NCBI GenBank assembly: GCA_011634665.1
Contig: WAEK01000003.1
Location: 681,001 to 745,000, forward strand
DNA length: 64,000 nucleotides
Origin: Mortierella sp. BCC40632
Lineage: Eukaryota; Mortierellomycota; Mortierellomycetes; Mortierellales; Mortierellaceae
Reading direction: 5' to 3'
In this document: piece by piece, positions 30,601 through 46,518 of the stretch
Position numbering within the stretch: position 1 is the stretch's first letter
Layout of the letters: the number at the start of each line of letters is the position of its first letter
Made by a program: the position numbers and the translations under genes
The notes under the pieces: generated by a model
Told to the model about the DNA's origin: nothing
What the model saw: only the letters and a program-made list of their open reading frames with translations
Databases searched by the model: none

Positions 30601-32457
30601 AACAAGATGTTGGCATCAGAATATGCCAGCCTTTTTTTTTTTTTTTTTTTTTCCACATAAAGAACTCAAAATGAAAGCTTACTCAGCAACAGAGATGTGT
30701 TGAGTCCTAGGGACGATATGAAGTGCGCTCGTCATCAATTTCTCAATCTCGGAACGTTGTTGACTCTGACTCTGACTCTGAATCGAGCTAGGCTGGACAG
30801 CCGTGTTGACGGTAATCTCAACAGGTGGACCGGTACGTCCACTCTGGCTCTTTTCTGAGTTTGTAGGTACAGGGCCACCTTCGTGTCGTGATGGAACTAT
30901 CGACTCGGATTGTGAATCCTCTGTATTGTCCTTGGTTTCCTGCTGGTCCGCCTCATCGGCTGAGGATCTCACTGTATCGGATCCTAGTCCTGAAGACTCT
31001 CCATCCGATGACCCTTTGAGATTTGTCGAGCTGTTGCCTCCTGTATACGAGCTTAGCAGCAGGCTCACTCCAGGAACATTGGCAGCCCAACTAAGTCCCA
31101 AACCCATTGGTTTGTTCGCCTCACTTTCCTCGGTGACTCTCCCGTTCTGGGACTCTAACAGATCCTGTGTTGAGAATGAGAAAGGTCTATTGGCAGAGTC
31201 GGGCACAGGCGAGTAAGGTTCCTCTGGTTCAGGAGATCGAGGAGTTCGTTGTTGGAGCAAGACATCTCGCTTTGCCACTTCAAATGTGTTGACCCAGCTC
31301 ATCAAGTCTTCCTCAGTCTCTGCTTGAAGCAGGTATGACCTATCGGAAAAACAAAATAAGCGACATGTTACTAAAGCCGGAAACAAGACATCACATATTG
31401 TTAAAAAATAGTGGTTCAAAAGGACTTACTGTGTTGCGCAGACCACCTCAAAGCAGAACCGACGCTCCATCTGAACCATAGCAAGTCCCTGACTACCCGA
31501 GGCCGGGTTACCACCACCGTTCAACGTCAACAATGAGTTGGTCGAGGAACCATACCGTACCTCACATAACAAGACCGCTATCCTTTCACTCTGTACCACC
31601 TGTGAACCCACTGTGGGGTTAGAGACAACACTTTCAAAGCCAAATTCGCCTTCCTGAATAAAAAAATACTTGCGTTGCCAGACTGGAGCACGGTTCTTGG
31701 GTTGAGGGATACGAATGTTGAGATATCCTTGTTTAGTTGTCGGGGTGTAGTTGCTGCCAAGCAAGGTTGAGACACTTGTCAGTGAGGTTGACGCGGAGAG
31801 GGATGGACTTTGGCTGATTGAGGATAGGGAAGGTGAGTTAGGTGTCATTGTTGGTTTCAAGAGTCCATCGTCTCCACTCTGAGTGGAGAGTAGATCCTGT
31901 TGGGGTCCTAAGAGAGAGTCCTGCGACTGTGAGTTGCTCAAGCCTCTTGATGTTGGGGGAGCGGCAGACAAGAACTGGCCTGTTTGCACTGTCGGCCTAC
32001 CGGAGGTCGAAGAGGCAGAGATAGTTGCCGCCCTGTTTGACAACGAACTCAATGCGGGTGGCACACCGCTCAGTGCTAGTGTGTTTGGTCCTAGTGTAGC
32101 AGAATGACTGACGCTCGGTTTAGAGGATGGGATATTGCAGGTGTAGCTCTTTAAGGACCGGCTCGGTTTCCAGTATTCAATTGCATCTGCGATATATCGA
32201 TCCTTGTTCTGCTCAAGCTCAGAGAACGTGATGGTGCTCGCTTCCTTGTGATCTTTCATGTACGTCTTGAGCTGCAGGACATGGAGAGCCATGCTCGCAA
32301 AGTGGTCCGAATTACCCGAGAAGTAGTCGTGTTGTGTTGCGACCAAGTCTAAGAACTGGAGGGAAAAAAAAGATTTCAAGTCCAGAAATGGAGTCATGTC
32401 AGAGATACACTCTAGAGCAGTTACATTCGAGGGACTTGGGGGTGACGAAGAAAGAAG

Positions 32458-32497
<40 letters not shown>

Positions 32498-33352
32498 TGT
32501 GTGTGTGCGTGCGTGTGTATGTGGATTGACAACTTTACCACGCCGAGGATGAGTTGATCCAAGCTATCTTGGAACTTGATGCTGAGCATAGAGCAGGTCA
32601 TGGCAGCCTGAATGTATGCTTTCCGAGTATCATAGAGCTGGAAGGCCTCCTCTCGGATTGCACTGGGTTCCTTTTGGCGAGACTGTCCGTTATATTTGGC
32701 GAGCGTGCTCTCGTACTTTTCCAGAGCCTTGTCAAAGGTCTTTTTTGCATCCTTAAATTCTTTGAGATCCGTTTTTAGAAAGTCGTCTACAGGCTTTAGC
32801 ACCTTCTCATAAACTTCGGTAATGTATTTGTTCTTGAGGGCGACTGTCGTTCTTAGGGCCTCGCCAATGAGTTTCATCGCTGGGATTGTGTACTGCGAGC
32901 CTAAAGAGGATCCGGATCATCATGGTTGGTCAAGCGAGCAATAGGTTAGGTCCAAGGACTGCACGAGAACACCACCACAGCACGATGACTGTAAGATGAC
33001 CAGGGCCTTGACATCAAATGACAAAGCCTGCAAGGGGAGAGAAGAGAGAAGAGAAGAAGGGGAAGGGGTTGGGCAAAAAAGGACAACATTGCCCCCCATA
33101 ATCATGGAAAGAAAGAGGGGTCCGCCTCCTCGTGTGTCTCGTGCTGTGTGTCCTCTGAAAGACTTTTGTGTACCACGAAAAAGCCGGATCGAATCTATGT
33201 CGTTCATGCTTGCTTTTTTTGGGCAACGTAGGAAAAGACTGACTGGACCGATCTGTCTGGAATCGCCCCTTCCTCCTCCCTACTTTACTACCCAAGCCAG
33301 CCACTAAAGGGTCGATCCGCCTTTCGTGCACAGGGACTATAGGGAGTATGGA

Positions 33353-33387
<35 letters not shown>

Positions 33388-33584
33388 GGCCAGGCACCAT
33401 GCCAGCAGGGAATGTGTGTGTATTGAGCATGGAGAGTTGCGTTTGGAGAGATCACTTACTTAGCATGCCCTGTGACAGCAATGGGACCTCTGCGCTTTTT
33501 CTCAGGGTCGACGTGACTTCGTTGAGACCTAGAAGAAATGACGGTAGGAGAGAAAGAGAAGAAGAGACCAGGTTTGAACACCGT

Positions 33585-33623
<39 letters not shown>

Positions 33624-33844
33624 TCAAGTCAAGGTTGCATGTGTCGGACGGAGATCAGATGCGGGGTGGAAGAACTCCTTCTCCTTACGTTTCCATTCAT
33701 CGACGAATTGATTCATCGACCGTTGCTAAGCAGAGGAAGGGGGTGGGGGGTGGGGGAAGAAGAGGAGGAGGCAATATTACCTGCAGGGTCAGTAACAAGG
33801 CAATAGTCCCTTTATCCCCGTTCCCCTTTGACTGCGCGCACTTT

Positions 33845-33875
<31 letters not shown>

Positions 33876-34142
33876 CTTACTTTTGTTCCGCTGGGAACAA
33901 GAGAAGAAGGCTTCCCGTCTCCAATATCGTAGTCCATGCGGATCCAACCTTACCAGTGCCACGAGCCAACTCTCAATAAAAAACACTTGGCCTTCAAAGA
34001 GTTTGATGTTGGCTCGGAAATTGGGATTGTCAAGTAATGCATCCTCAAGAGTAATGTTGGCAACAGGAACCATGGCAGAGATACCCTCGGAGGCGGTTGA
34101 ACCCGAGGGTGCATTGAGCGATGCTGGTGGTACGACTGGCAT
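27654..34142 (-). CDS. BAR-PH-GRAM-VASt sterol-transfer protein (Sip3/Lam3 type), 1630 aa, nine exons
   Basis: Family members sit at ER-plasma membrane contacts and move sterols through the VASt (StART-like) domain. Exons: 34142-33954, 33725-33689, 33528-33460, 32900-32539, 32355-31430, 31339-30683, 30533-29902, 29783-29607, 29497-27654; all are GT-AG and total 4893 bases in frame. Residues about 28-290 are a BAR domain (LEDALLDNPNFRANIKLFE, later QYTIPAMKLIGEALRTT, FLDLVATQHDYF). About 424-560 is a PH domain (QGYLNIRIPQ, WQRKYFFIQEGEFGF, YLLQAETEEDLMSWVNTF). About 750-890 is GRAM-like (LTQSGMYFYARGLSVETKR). About 960-1130 is VASt (VFPVDFELPAG, FKMSAKTLNRLLFGD, SIGEWGMVAGQKTRTIKF). One membrane span follows near 1316 (ARILCAILVLSSLINIWAAF), then a 300-residue charged tail. 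Linkers are Ser/Pro/Gln-rich. No start codon other than MPVVPPASLN fits. Confidence 0.92.
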
Positions 34143-34780
34143 GGTCGTTTCAATGAGGCTCGGTTGAGCCGTGGATCAGATGGAGTGGGCGGATGGAGGT
34201 AGGACAAAGTGAAGGCGCAAAAACAGATGGGCTGTGGAGGGTCGAATGCTGCTTGGGGACACTAGAGAGAAGGATGGGGAAGTGCGAGAAGCTTCAAAGT
34301 GGTTGGGGGAAAGGGAAGGGTGTGTGTGTGTGTTTTGTATATATTAGGCCAAGAAGAGAGAAAGACTGAGAGAATAAGGGAATAGGAAAATAAGAGAAGG
34401 ACAAAGCGAGAATGGTGACGAAGGTGGTGACGAGGATGAGTGGAAAAAAAAAAGAAAAGAGTGGAGAGAGAAAGAGAGAAAGAAATGAGAGAAGAATGAC
34501 GATGCAGTCAGAAGGAAACAATCCATGCAGCAGTCAGACCTTTGAGCACATTCACTCCATGGCCCCGCTCTGGAGCATGTACTTTCCACTCTCCGCTTTT
34601 GCCTATGGCTCTCTAAAGTCTCTTTCTCACTGTCACTTTCCCGGCCTTTGGACTTCCCGTTGGGCACGACCAAACTCCTCCTTCTGGCTGTGTTTCGTGC
34701 AATTTTGTTCTGTGGTTTTTTTTTATATATATATTTTGCTTTTTATTAGCGTGGCCACTGAGGGCACCGCGAGTCCCAGC
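34143..34780. other. Intergenic region between sterol-transfer gene and SF3B1
   Basis: This is the leader of the sterol-transfer gene and the 3-prime UTR of SF3B1. It has GA-rich DNA (34380-34500), a TGTG run (34321-34332) and a TATATA patch (34728-34736). No gene is seen. Confidence 0.6.
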
Positions 34781-34784
34781 GCGT

Positions 34785-36819
34785 CTAGACCACATAAAAG
34801 AGCTCGGAACGCTCGTACTTGTTTGTAGCATCGTTTTCGATGGACGGATAGAAGGGGATTACTCCATCCTGCGCACTAATATACATGTTGTTGTAGATCT
34901 TCCAGTAGATCTCTCGCACCTTTCTTGCAGGGTGGAACAATCCCTGGACAACATATTGTAGAATCGTTCCTGGTCCCAGCGCAACTGATAGTCCTTCGAT
35001 TGCCTCCATCACCGCGTTAATGACATGAGGCGACGTCTCGAAAATGTTGGGCCACACATAGTTTAGCAAATGCAGAAGCGCATCTTCACATCCAAGGCCA
35101 ACTACACCCAACGACATGTCTAGATAGTGCCAAAGAGAAAAGACACGGTGCATTCATTAGGACTCGGTTAGTCGCCAATTTCTCTCAACGGTATGCAGCA
35201 GCAAAAGGAGATCCTGCAAACAATAACAACAGCAGCGAACAGGGGGTTTTCACTTACGTTTGACGGTGGTACAGGCGGTCTGACGATGGACAAGATCACG
35301 GTCCATCAATGCATCCTCTAACAGCGGCGTCACAGCATAGATATAATCCTTTCCCATCTCTCCAATGTACTCAAACACCCAGGCAAGCGACTTGAGAACT
35401 CCGTTCTGGACATTCAGCTCTGGCACGCGGTACTCGTTCATCAACGCAGGCAAGACCGTGAACGGAGCACATGTCTCAGCCACGATAGCAATAGCGACTG
35501 TGGTACAGACACGGTTTTGACGCTCCTGGACCTTCAAGTTGTTGAGTAATGTTGCAAGGACATCCTGTGGCCCAATCGCCTTGGCAATATAACCAAACGT
35601 GTTGACAGCGGCACGACGAATACCCTTCTTGTGGGCCTTCAACATGTCCAGAAGCTCAAAACACACGCGCATCCACTCTCGTGCGCTCACATACTCGGCT
35701 CCACGGTCTGCAATACGTCCAACTAGATCAATGTTATTCTCTTGAACCTTCTCGTGTCGGTTCTTCAAGATTGGCGTCAACCGTGGAAGCAGGTCCTTGA
35801 TAGGGGGTGTCATGCTGCTCATACCAATCACGTTGACAATGGCCTTAAGAGCACCGAGGATAGATCCAAGCACCTCAGGGTACTCTTCTCCAAGGTACTC
35901 GAACAAGACCAGTCCGAGCTGCCCCATCAGTTTTTCTTCACCGCATGTCTTCATTACGACGGCAATGCGTGAGATCAAGTCAGCAGCCTGCTGGCGGACC
36001 TTGGCCGACTTGTTATCCAGACGCCAAAGGATAGTATGTGTGATCTGCAAAAGGTAAGCCTTACTGCGGAATCCAAGCGCGCTCACGACCGTACCAAAAC
36101 CGTTCAGCATGACAATATCCTCCACGGTTTGTTCCTGGAAAGCATACAGGATACCATCAATCAACCTCTCCTCCAGTCGGCTATCAATGTCGGCCGCTCC
36201 CAGTTGAGAAACTACCTTCTCGATCGTCTCCATGACCATCTTGCGATAAGGCTCGGACTCGTCTCTTAGGTCTTCTACGATCCTTGAAACAATCTCTGTC
36301 ACGCCCACCTTCTGAGCCAGCTCGACGGTTGTTTCAACGAGTTGCTTGTAGTTTCTGCGATCCAAGGCCATACGTCGTACCCAAAAGTTCTTGAAGAACT
36401 CTGGTAGGATCTCCTCCTTAATATACTGGGGTGTAACACCATCTGTGCCGGCACATTGCTTGACGACCTTGAGAACAATCTTTTTCATCTCCTCGTCCGG
36501 TGACTGGAATTCTCTGATCAAGATGGGCATGACTTGCTTGGTATAATAGTTGGCAAACTCGACATCCATCAAAGGAATAATGTATCCAATGGCCTTGAGG
36601 AATGCAGCCAGTCCCTTGCCTCTGTGCTTACGAATGCCTGACCACAAGGGTCTCAGGACACTGTCGAATGATTCAATACCATAGGGATGGGCGGCCTCGG
36701 CCAGAGCAGCAAGTGCCAGCGAAGTGATCGTTCTAACCTTTTGGTGCTCGTCCTAATTGATTAACCAACGACAAAAAGAAGCAAAGTTAGTGAGATGAAA
36801 GAGACGAGAGACTCGGATG

Positions 36820-36851
<32 letters not shown>

Positions 36852-38837
36852 GGTTCATACCTCGAGTCCATGAGCGATAGCTTCGACCAAGTTCTTCAAA
36901 TGAGGCAAGATAGCACATCCAAGCAAAATCGCAATCTGTTGAACAATCTTGATACCCGTATGACGCGCCTGCCATGATTTCTTACTGTTACACACAGCCT
37001 TCAAGAATGGCAACAGAGCAGGAATACCAAGTGCTGATGCAACAACCGAAAAGGCTCGTGCAGTCGTGTTTCGGACATATTCATCTGCATGATCAATATC
37101 CGGACGCATCGTCGCAATCATGGTCGCCAATCCTGCAGCCTTACTCAAGTTACTGATAATCTCTCGTCCTTCCACACGAGCATAGTAATCCTCGTCAATC
37201 AACAAGGGTTCAATAACAACCAGAATCTTGTGGACAAAAGGTCGCACGAGATCGTCGAGTTTGTAAAGAATCCTGTCAATCACCTTGACCAACAAATGAC
37301 GTTCCTGATCCTCCAACGTCGGTGACATGAGCAAGGGCAAGATCTGGTTGAAAAGAGGTCCTGCACCGAAATCACGCGCCTTGTCTGTGATGGTTCGCAA
37401 CGCTGCTTTACGCATGGGTGGTGTACCGTTCTTGATCTTCAACAAAAGACGCATAATCTTGCGCTCCTTGATATCCTCAGCAGTCATGGTGGATTCGTCC
37501 TTTTCATCCAACAACTTGCCAAAGTGTTGCATGTCCTCCTGCTTGAAAAATGGTAGATTTCCTGCACCGGGGACTTCGAGTTCTGTGGGGGCGATGCCAT
37601 AGTTCAATTTGACATTTTCATCCTGCATCATAAACCCGTTTCCAGCATAGGGTGTAGGAGTGGCGGTCAATTTGCGGCTTGGGGTCCGGATGGGCTGATA
37701 ATTCGCTGGTTGCTCCAAAATCCTGTATCCAGTTGTGGGGAACATGGCGTTGAGATCATCATCCGAAAGAGGTCGGTTACGCATGTCGATCTCATGCTCC
37801 CAGCGTTGAGCATTGATTGCTTCGGGAGTCATGGGAACGGCGACATTGGGCGTTGCCATGCCTAGCCCAGCGCCCATTGGTGTGGCGCCGAACATGCCTG
37901 ATGGAGCAACAGGTGTTTCATCCCAACGAGATCGCTTAACAGCTGGAGTGTCCGCTACGCTACCGCTAGATGCCTTGGGCGTGGCATCCCAAGATGAAGA
38001 GCTACTGACTACAGGCGTCTCATCCCATCGATTACGCCTCTTGGACTCGACCTTAGGTGTCTCCTCCCATCGGTTAGTCGGTGCTGTCACTTGCTCGTCG
38101 GGTTCGTCCCATGATGAGGCGGCAGGAGCAACGACAGGTGTGGCAACATCCCAACGTCTCTTTCTACCGGTGGGTGTAGGTGGTGGTGGCGCATCCAATC
38201 CTGTTGCCTTTTGTGCCTCCTTGTGCTTTTCAGCAATCTTTTGCAGTACTCTTTGATGTTTTCTCTCCAGCTCTGCCTCCTTCATGACCTCTGCATGTGT
38301 TCTCGCCTCGGGATCGGCCTCACCCTTGGCAAAGGGATCATGTCGAGTAGGTGAGAGGACTCTGTTGGTTCGCCGCCGGTGGTAGTCATCTTCTCTATCA
38401 GCGATCTTGTGGGACTGGGTTCTTCCTTCAAAAGGATCTACATCGTCACCGTCTGCAGCCGCGAGATGTGCAAAAGCCTCTTTAGGTGCTGTGTAGGTGG
38501 CGAGTTTCCTCGGTTCTTGAGCCATCCGTTGAGAGAGCTCATCTTCTTCTTCCTCCTCCTCCATGGGGAGACTTGTTGAGTATCCTTCATATTTGTCGCC
38601 CGAGCCATAGAGGTCCTTGTCATAACTGACTCCAGTCAAGGACGCACGCGTCTCCTCACGCTGGGTCGATTTGTCCTTGGCTCTCTTCTCCTGCTCGGCC
38701 TTGATCTGAGCAGAAACGCCTACAGGAAAGATGGATGCATGGGTGCGTTGTTGTTGATTAGAAAAAAGACGAAGAGGGGACTTTTGCAGCAAGTCATGCT
38801 CTGACGGTCTAGATTGGGGTAGCTTACTGTCAGACAT
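34785..38837 (-). CDS. SF3B1: Splicing factor 3B subunit 1 (SF3b155 / Hsh155), 1232 aa
   Basis: This is the U2 snRNP scaffold of the SF3b complex that clamps the branch-site helix. The best model has four coding exons: 38837-38828 (10 bases), 38719-36861, 36752-35258 and 35119-34785, totalling 3699 bases in frame. The 10-base first exon (MSD plus one base) is supported by GTAAGC after ATGTCTGACA and by a CTGTAG acceptor; reading through instead would add a poorly conserved leader. The N-terminal third is disordered, with repeated RWDE/SWDE-T-P motifs ([26 protein letters not shown]) that in the family are phosphorylated and bind U2AF-like UHM proteins. The C-terminal two thirds are HEAT repeats, near identical to animal SF3B1 ([40 protein letters not shown]). 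The residues equivalent to the human hotspot sites R625 and K700 are conserved. Confidence 0.97.
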
Positions 38838-39077
38838 TCTGTGATTTCTTTGGTAGATTTCCTCTCAGAGGATGGAATGGATGCTTCATTGGAGAAAGGG
38901 GAAATGGGCCATATAATCTGCGCACAGGTGGCTTATAGGAAAAAAATGTAACGTCACTTTTTTTTTTTTTTTTTTTTTAAAAAAATAAAGAAAAGAGTAT
39001 TTTTTTTTTTAAATGTCGTTTTATTTGTTGCTTTCACAAGAGCAAACTACACTCCTAGAGATATAGCATGGATGCAC

Positions 39078-40091
39078 TTAGTTCATCTGGCGGATCAACT
39101 TGTTGATGCGGGTCTCGCGGTCACCAGAGTCACCACCCTCAATGAAGTGGAGAGCCTTCTTGACGTGGAAACCACCGGTGGGGTTCGACAACTTGAAGGG
39201 CCACAAGAAGTTGGAGGCCTGCTTGAAGTTGGGGCCGACGGTGTAGATCTCGTGGATGAGATCCTCAATGCAGACAATGCCGAACTTGCCAAGGGACTTC
39301 TCGATGATCGAGTTGTCGGTCAAGGGGATGCGCTGCTTGTCAACCTTGCCATATCCACGCTTGTAGATGAGCTCGCGAACCGACTTGAGGTTGGGCTCAC
39401 CGTAGGCGATGTAGGGGTTGATGAGCTGGAGCATCTGGGTGGTGGCCTTGGTCAACTTGACGAAGACACCGTTGTTGATCTGGAGAAGACGCAACAACTG
39501 GAGGACCTTGCGGGGCTTGGGAGCAATGTGGTTGATACCCTTGAGACGGATAACAAAGGCAAGCTTGGGCTGGGCAGGGACGTAGAAGTTGCCGGCAGCC
39601 TTGGCCTGGCGACGGAGACGGATCTCGTCACGCTCCTTGGCACGGTACTCACGAACGTACTGGTCAGCGCGCTTGAAGATGACCTTGCGCTGGGCCTTGC
39701 GGGCCTATAAATCGAACCAATGTCAAACGAACAGAACGGTAAGTGTCTCGTCTCTTTTCATGAAATAGTTTGTTCAACTCTTCAAAAACAAGAGGAAAAT
39801 AAATATTCTGTCGACATCTGATCAGCCCCGAAAGATGGTATTTAGATAGCAGCATTGCCGTTGGCTAGCCCGCAAGACGCGAATGCCATTTCATCACTTA
39901 GATGTCGATAAGAAAAAACTCCCCACACTTCTCTTCTGAAGCCTCACACACCCAATTCAACCAAGTGCCAATTCATTACCTTGCGGGCAGCAACATCGGC
40001 GACACGCTTCTCAGCGGCGGCCTTGTCCTGGGTCTTTCTCTTCTTCAAGAGAGTCTCGGGGACAAGGACTTGCTCAAGGGTGGGGGTGGTG
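39078..40091 (-). CDS. RPL7: 60S ribosomal protein uL30 (L7), 5-prime exon not located
   Basis: This is a large-subunit ribosomal protein. Two exons are clear: 40091-39980 (one base plus 37 codons, [20 protein letters not shown]) and 39704-39078 (209 codons, [16 protein letters not shown] through [12 protein letters not shown] and TAA). Typical uL30 features are [60 protein letters not shown] and [14 protein letters not shown]. The coding start must be in an upstream exon ending after two bases of a codon (for example ATG plus two bases); I could not find a matching ATG-donor within 40100-40800. Codon use is strongly biased to C-ending codons, as expected for a highly expressed gene. With about two extra residues the protein is about 248 aa. 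Confidence 0.93.
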
Positions 40092-41380
40092 CTGTATTAT
40101 TTTAAAAACAAAAAAAAAAGGACAATTGCGATATTAGGATGAGGATGATCTCGTCGGACTGCCACAGTTTAACTCTTATACTAGGTCCTTTTCCTTGGCA
40201 AGTTATGATGACTGAAGGATACAGAATGGGAACAATAGAAAAGACTAGTGTCACCGTTCATACGAGTCATCATAGCCTGCCGCGGAGGACAAAGCAAAAA
40301 AGAAAAAAAGGAGAAGTTGACATCCGACGAATCGTTTTCATTGGAGATGAGCATGCTTGAGCTGACCAAGCTAAACAAGATCGAGATGCTTCGAATGACA
40401 TTTGCATGTCATGCTACAACACATTCGATCCATGCAGCAAGGTAGACAAGGGTGGATTCCTTTGGAGGCCATCAAGGCTTCCAAAAGGCTCATCACACAA
40501 CAACAAACCCAGACATCTGTTTCTCGAAAGAAAAGATGGTCCAGAATACGACAAAGACCAATCATCAAAGGAGTCAACATTGTCGCCATGACCGAATTGA
40601 GAGTGGTAATAGGAGACAACCATCAGATGGCGCGCTCACCATCTCTTTCTCTCACTGCCAATGACGCGACCATGTCGATTCCAATGATTTGTCAGAGTCA
40701 CAGAATGGATTTCAAGCGAAAGGGATGCAGTCAAGCAAACCCTTACACTCAGTTCCTCAGGTTCGAAATGAGATTGGATGAAAAGACTCTGTCCAAGAAA
40801 AAGTAAATTGTCTGGTCGAGTAATTCCCCTGTCATCATTAACATCTCCCCCGAGAACAGAATAGGTTGAAGGGATAAAAGGAACTGCTCAGCGATAAGCA
40901 TTCCATAGAGCTCCTTCACGTCTTCCTGTACGTCCACGTCTGTAGGTGTCAACGGAGGGATGAATGAGCCATCGCCCAAAGTGTGTCGAAGAGAGAGGCC
41001 CTGCTTCCTTACGTAGTCATCTTGAGAGTTGTGAAAAGAGGAGGAGAAAAATCTTTCCCTGTTTGTTTGGCGAATTTGTAGTGGATTGGTTTCCATCCTG
41101 GTGGCTTGCTTCACTCACGTGCATTCCCTTTTTTTTTTCTTTTTTCTATCTCTTCTTGGAACTCCGTCTTCCTGCCGGGCTTACCTTGGCGGGGTGTGTG
41201 CCGAAAGGAAGGGGCTTTTGCAGAGCGAGCAGAAGGATCAGGAAGAGTGTTCTAACTGTATTGATTTCGAATTATGCTACCCTACTGCTATCTGGCTCGT
41301 TAAAAACTCGACTTTGCTGTGCTATTCGTCGTTACTTTGGAGTTTGCATCGCCGGCGGTCTTCTCAGTCCACTCAAAAGG
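40092..41380 (-). other. RPL7 5-prime intron/promoter region with an inverted repeat
   Basis: This stretch must contain the missing first exon and promoter of RPL7, since both flanking genes are on the minus strand. A 10-base perfect inverted repeat, TATGATGACT (40204-40213) and AGTCATCATA (40265-40274), flanks a 51-base loop. A 115-codon minus frame at 40749-41096 (METNPLQIRQTNRER) has no recognisable features. The 3-prime UTR of Arf1 lies at the right end. Confidence 0.5.
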
Positions 41381-41385
41381 TCGAC

Positions 41386-44084
<2,699 letters not shown>

Positions 44085-46485
44085 ATGCCAGCGGTTCTCC
44101 AGATCTCCCGCAGCGATACTGCCACGCTTGCCAAGACGATTGCACACGATCACCATGATCTTCGTCGCCAGATGCAAGACTATGCAGCCAAGGATCCCAT
44201 TTACATCCCTCGGTACGATATCCAGCTTGCTGCCAAACGAGAGCTAGCTCTCCAACGGCTCCAGCGGATCGCCGACCAAGGGTTCATCTCTGTCCTCGAC
44301 TTTGAAAAGGACCCTCTGAGAATCTTTGCCGCCCACGAGATGGCTGGTATTATTGATCAGAGCATGGCCACCAAGATGACCGTGCAGTGGAACCTCTTTG
44401 GAGGTATGTTAACGAGAATATGATCTCTTCTTGGACCTTTACACACACTCATCAGGGGTACTTCGGAGCTTCTGATTAACCGAAAATGGTCGGGCCACGA
44501 CCCTCCTCTCTTTCTCGTCTTTTTCTTCTCTTTCTCATTTTTCAGGCACTGTCATCAAGCTCGGAACCGAGAAACACCGTTCTTTGCTCTCCCGGATTGA
44601 CAATCTCTCATCCATCGGCTCGTTCGGGTTGACAGAGCTTGGCTTTGGCAATAACGCCATCGAAATGGAGACAACGGCTCACTATGTAATGTTAAACCCA
44701 GCAGATCCATTTGGGGAGAGAAATATTGCATGAACTGTTGTCTGGACTCCCTGTACGACTCTTGGTTTGTGGAACTAATGTTCGATGGTCTCCATGGGTG
44801 GGAGAGGTCCTCCGCCTCCTTTTTTTTTTTTTTTTTTCCTCCTTCTCCAATCGATTCTTCTTTGTCATCTAGATTCCAGAGACTCATGAGTGGGAAATTC
44901 ATACACCAACGATCAACGCCCAGAAATACTGGATTAGCAATGTAAGCCCTCCTCCCCCTAACCACCACCCTTCCCTCTCCTTTGCCTCATAACCATTGTT
45001 GTGTCGAATCTAGCATGATCTGACTTGACATGAACCTGGCTAAAGGACTGTATTTCTCCTGCAACTCAATTGCTAAAAAAAAAAAAAAAAAAAAAAAAAA
45101 ATGAAAAGAAAGGACGTGTTCCATTCCCTATCTAGTCCCTCTTCAAGTCCGAGACTCAATCCTATTTCTCTCCTAACGTTTGATAGTCTGCCGTTGATGC
45201 CAAGTGGTCCGTCGTTTTTGCTCAGACCTTTGTCAATGGCAGGAATGAGGGAGTCCACGTTTTTCTGGTCCGACTTCGTGAGGAGGACATGACCCCAGTC
45301 AAAGGAGTCAAGATCGAAGACATGGGCGTAAAGATGGGTTGTAATGGTGTCGACAACGGCAAGTTCTGGTTCGATCACGTCCGTGTCCCTGCAGACAGCC
45401 TCTTGAACAAATACTCAGACATTTCTCAGGACGGAAAGTTTACTTCATTGATCCCCAGCCGGCGTGGGTAAGTTGTGACACACCTGTTGGGGTAGAGGAA
45501 CATCAGTTGACGATTGAGAAAACTGGGGAAGAAGAGGGTTCACCTAAAACTGAAAAAAAGTACAACGACTGACCAGAAAAAAAAAATGTACATCGCGATC
45601 CCCACGATTCTGTTTCTATTGGACAGTCGGTTCTTGAAGGTTGCAGACCAATTGCTTTCGGGCCGCCTGGCTATCTCGTCTCTCTGCCTGGGAGGAACCA
45701 AGGTTACCCTGAACATTGCCTTCCGGTATGCGCACAGTCGACTTTGTGTGGGTCCCAAAGGAAAGAGGTAAAGTGAACCGGAAGGACAAGATTCCGTTGG
45801 ATGGTTACACGATGCACGATGCAATGAAGTGTCTGACCGAAGGATTAATATGTCGTCTCCCTTTGTGTATCCTTTTCTCTTTCTTTGCCTCCCCCTGGAT
45901 GATAAAAACAAATATAACAACAAAAACAACAATTGAACAAAAACAATCAATCAACAATAACAAACTGGTAGCGATACTCCAATCATGGTATACCAGCTTC
46001 AGCAGAGGGCGTTGCTACCCTTGTTTGCTCAAACTGTCTGCCTCAACCTTGGTCTGAACTACTGCAAGCAACGCTGGGCTGTTGCATCGGTTCGAAGAAA
46101 GACGGCCAAGGAAATGGCAGAGCGGGACCAGGAAGGTCAAGAGGTGGTACAACTCTGTTGTGTCATCAAGCCCCTGATCACTTGGAATGCTGAGCGAGTC
46201 GCTACCACTTGTCGAGAGCGCTGTGGTGGTCAAGGTTACCTGTCTGTCAACCGGTTTGGCCAGATGATTGGTTTTGCCCATGCAGGAATGACTGCCGAGG
46301 GTGACAACAGTGTCCTTATGCAGAAGGTGGCTAAGGAACGCCTTGCTATCTTCCAAGGATTGCTCAAGAGCGGTGCCCTCAAGTTGCCTGATAGGCGAGA
46401 GGCCACCAAGTGGGATGTCACATCGCTGGATGGACTCTGCAAACTCTTCCAGTTGCGTGAAGCAGGATTGTTCCAGGAGGTAAGG

Positions 46486-46518
<33 letters not shown>

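Noticed and set aside
32920..33030. Extra exon of the sterol-transfer gene
   Set aside because: A CTTGCAG acceptor exists, but splicing there in the required phase meets TGA within a few codons; direct joining to 32900 keeps frame.
38720..38827. Coding read-through at the start of SF3B1
   Set aside because: The stretch has a GTAAGC donor and CTGTAG acceptor in matching phase and is unlike SF3B1 N-termini.
39072..39710. 212-codon plus-strand ORF
   Set aside because: It is antisense to the strongly codon-biased RPL7 exon, which keeps the opposite strand open.
40200..40280. Box C/D snoRNA in the RPL7 upstream region
   Set aside because: C-box-like TGATGA is present but no D box in the right position on either strand.
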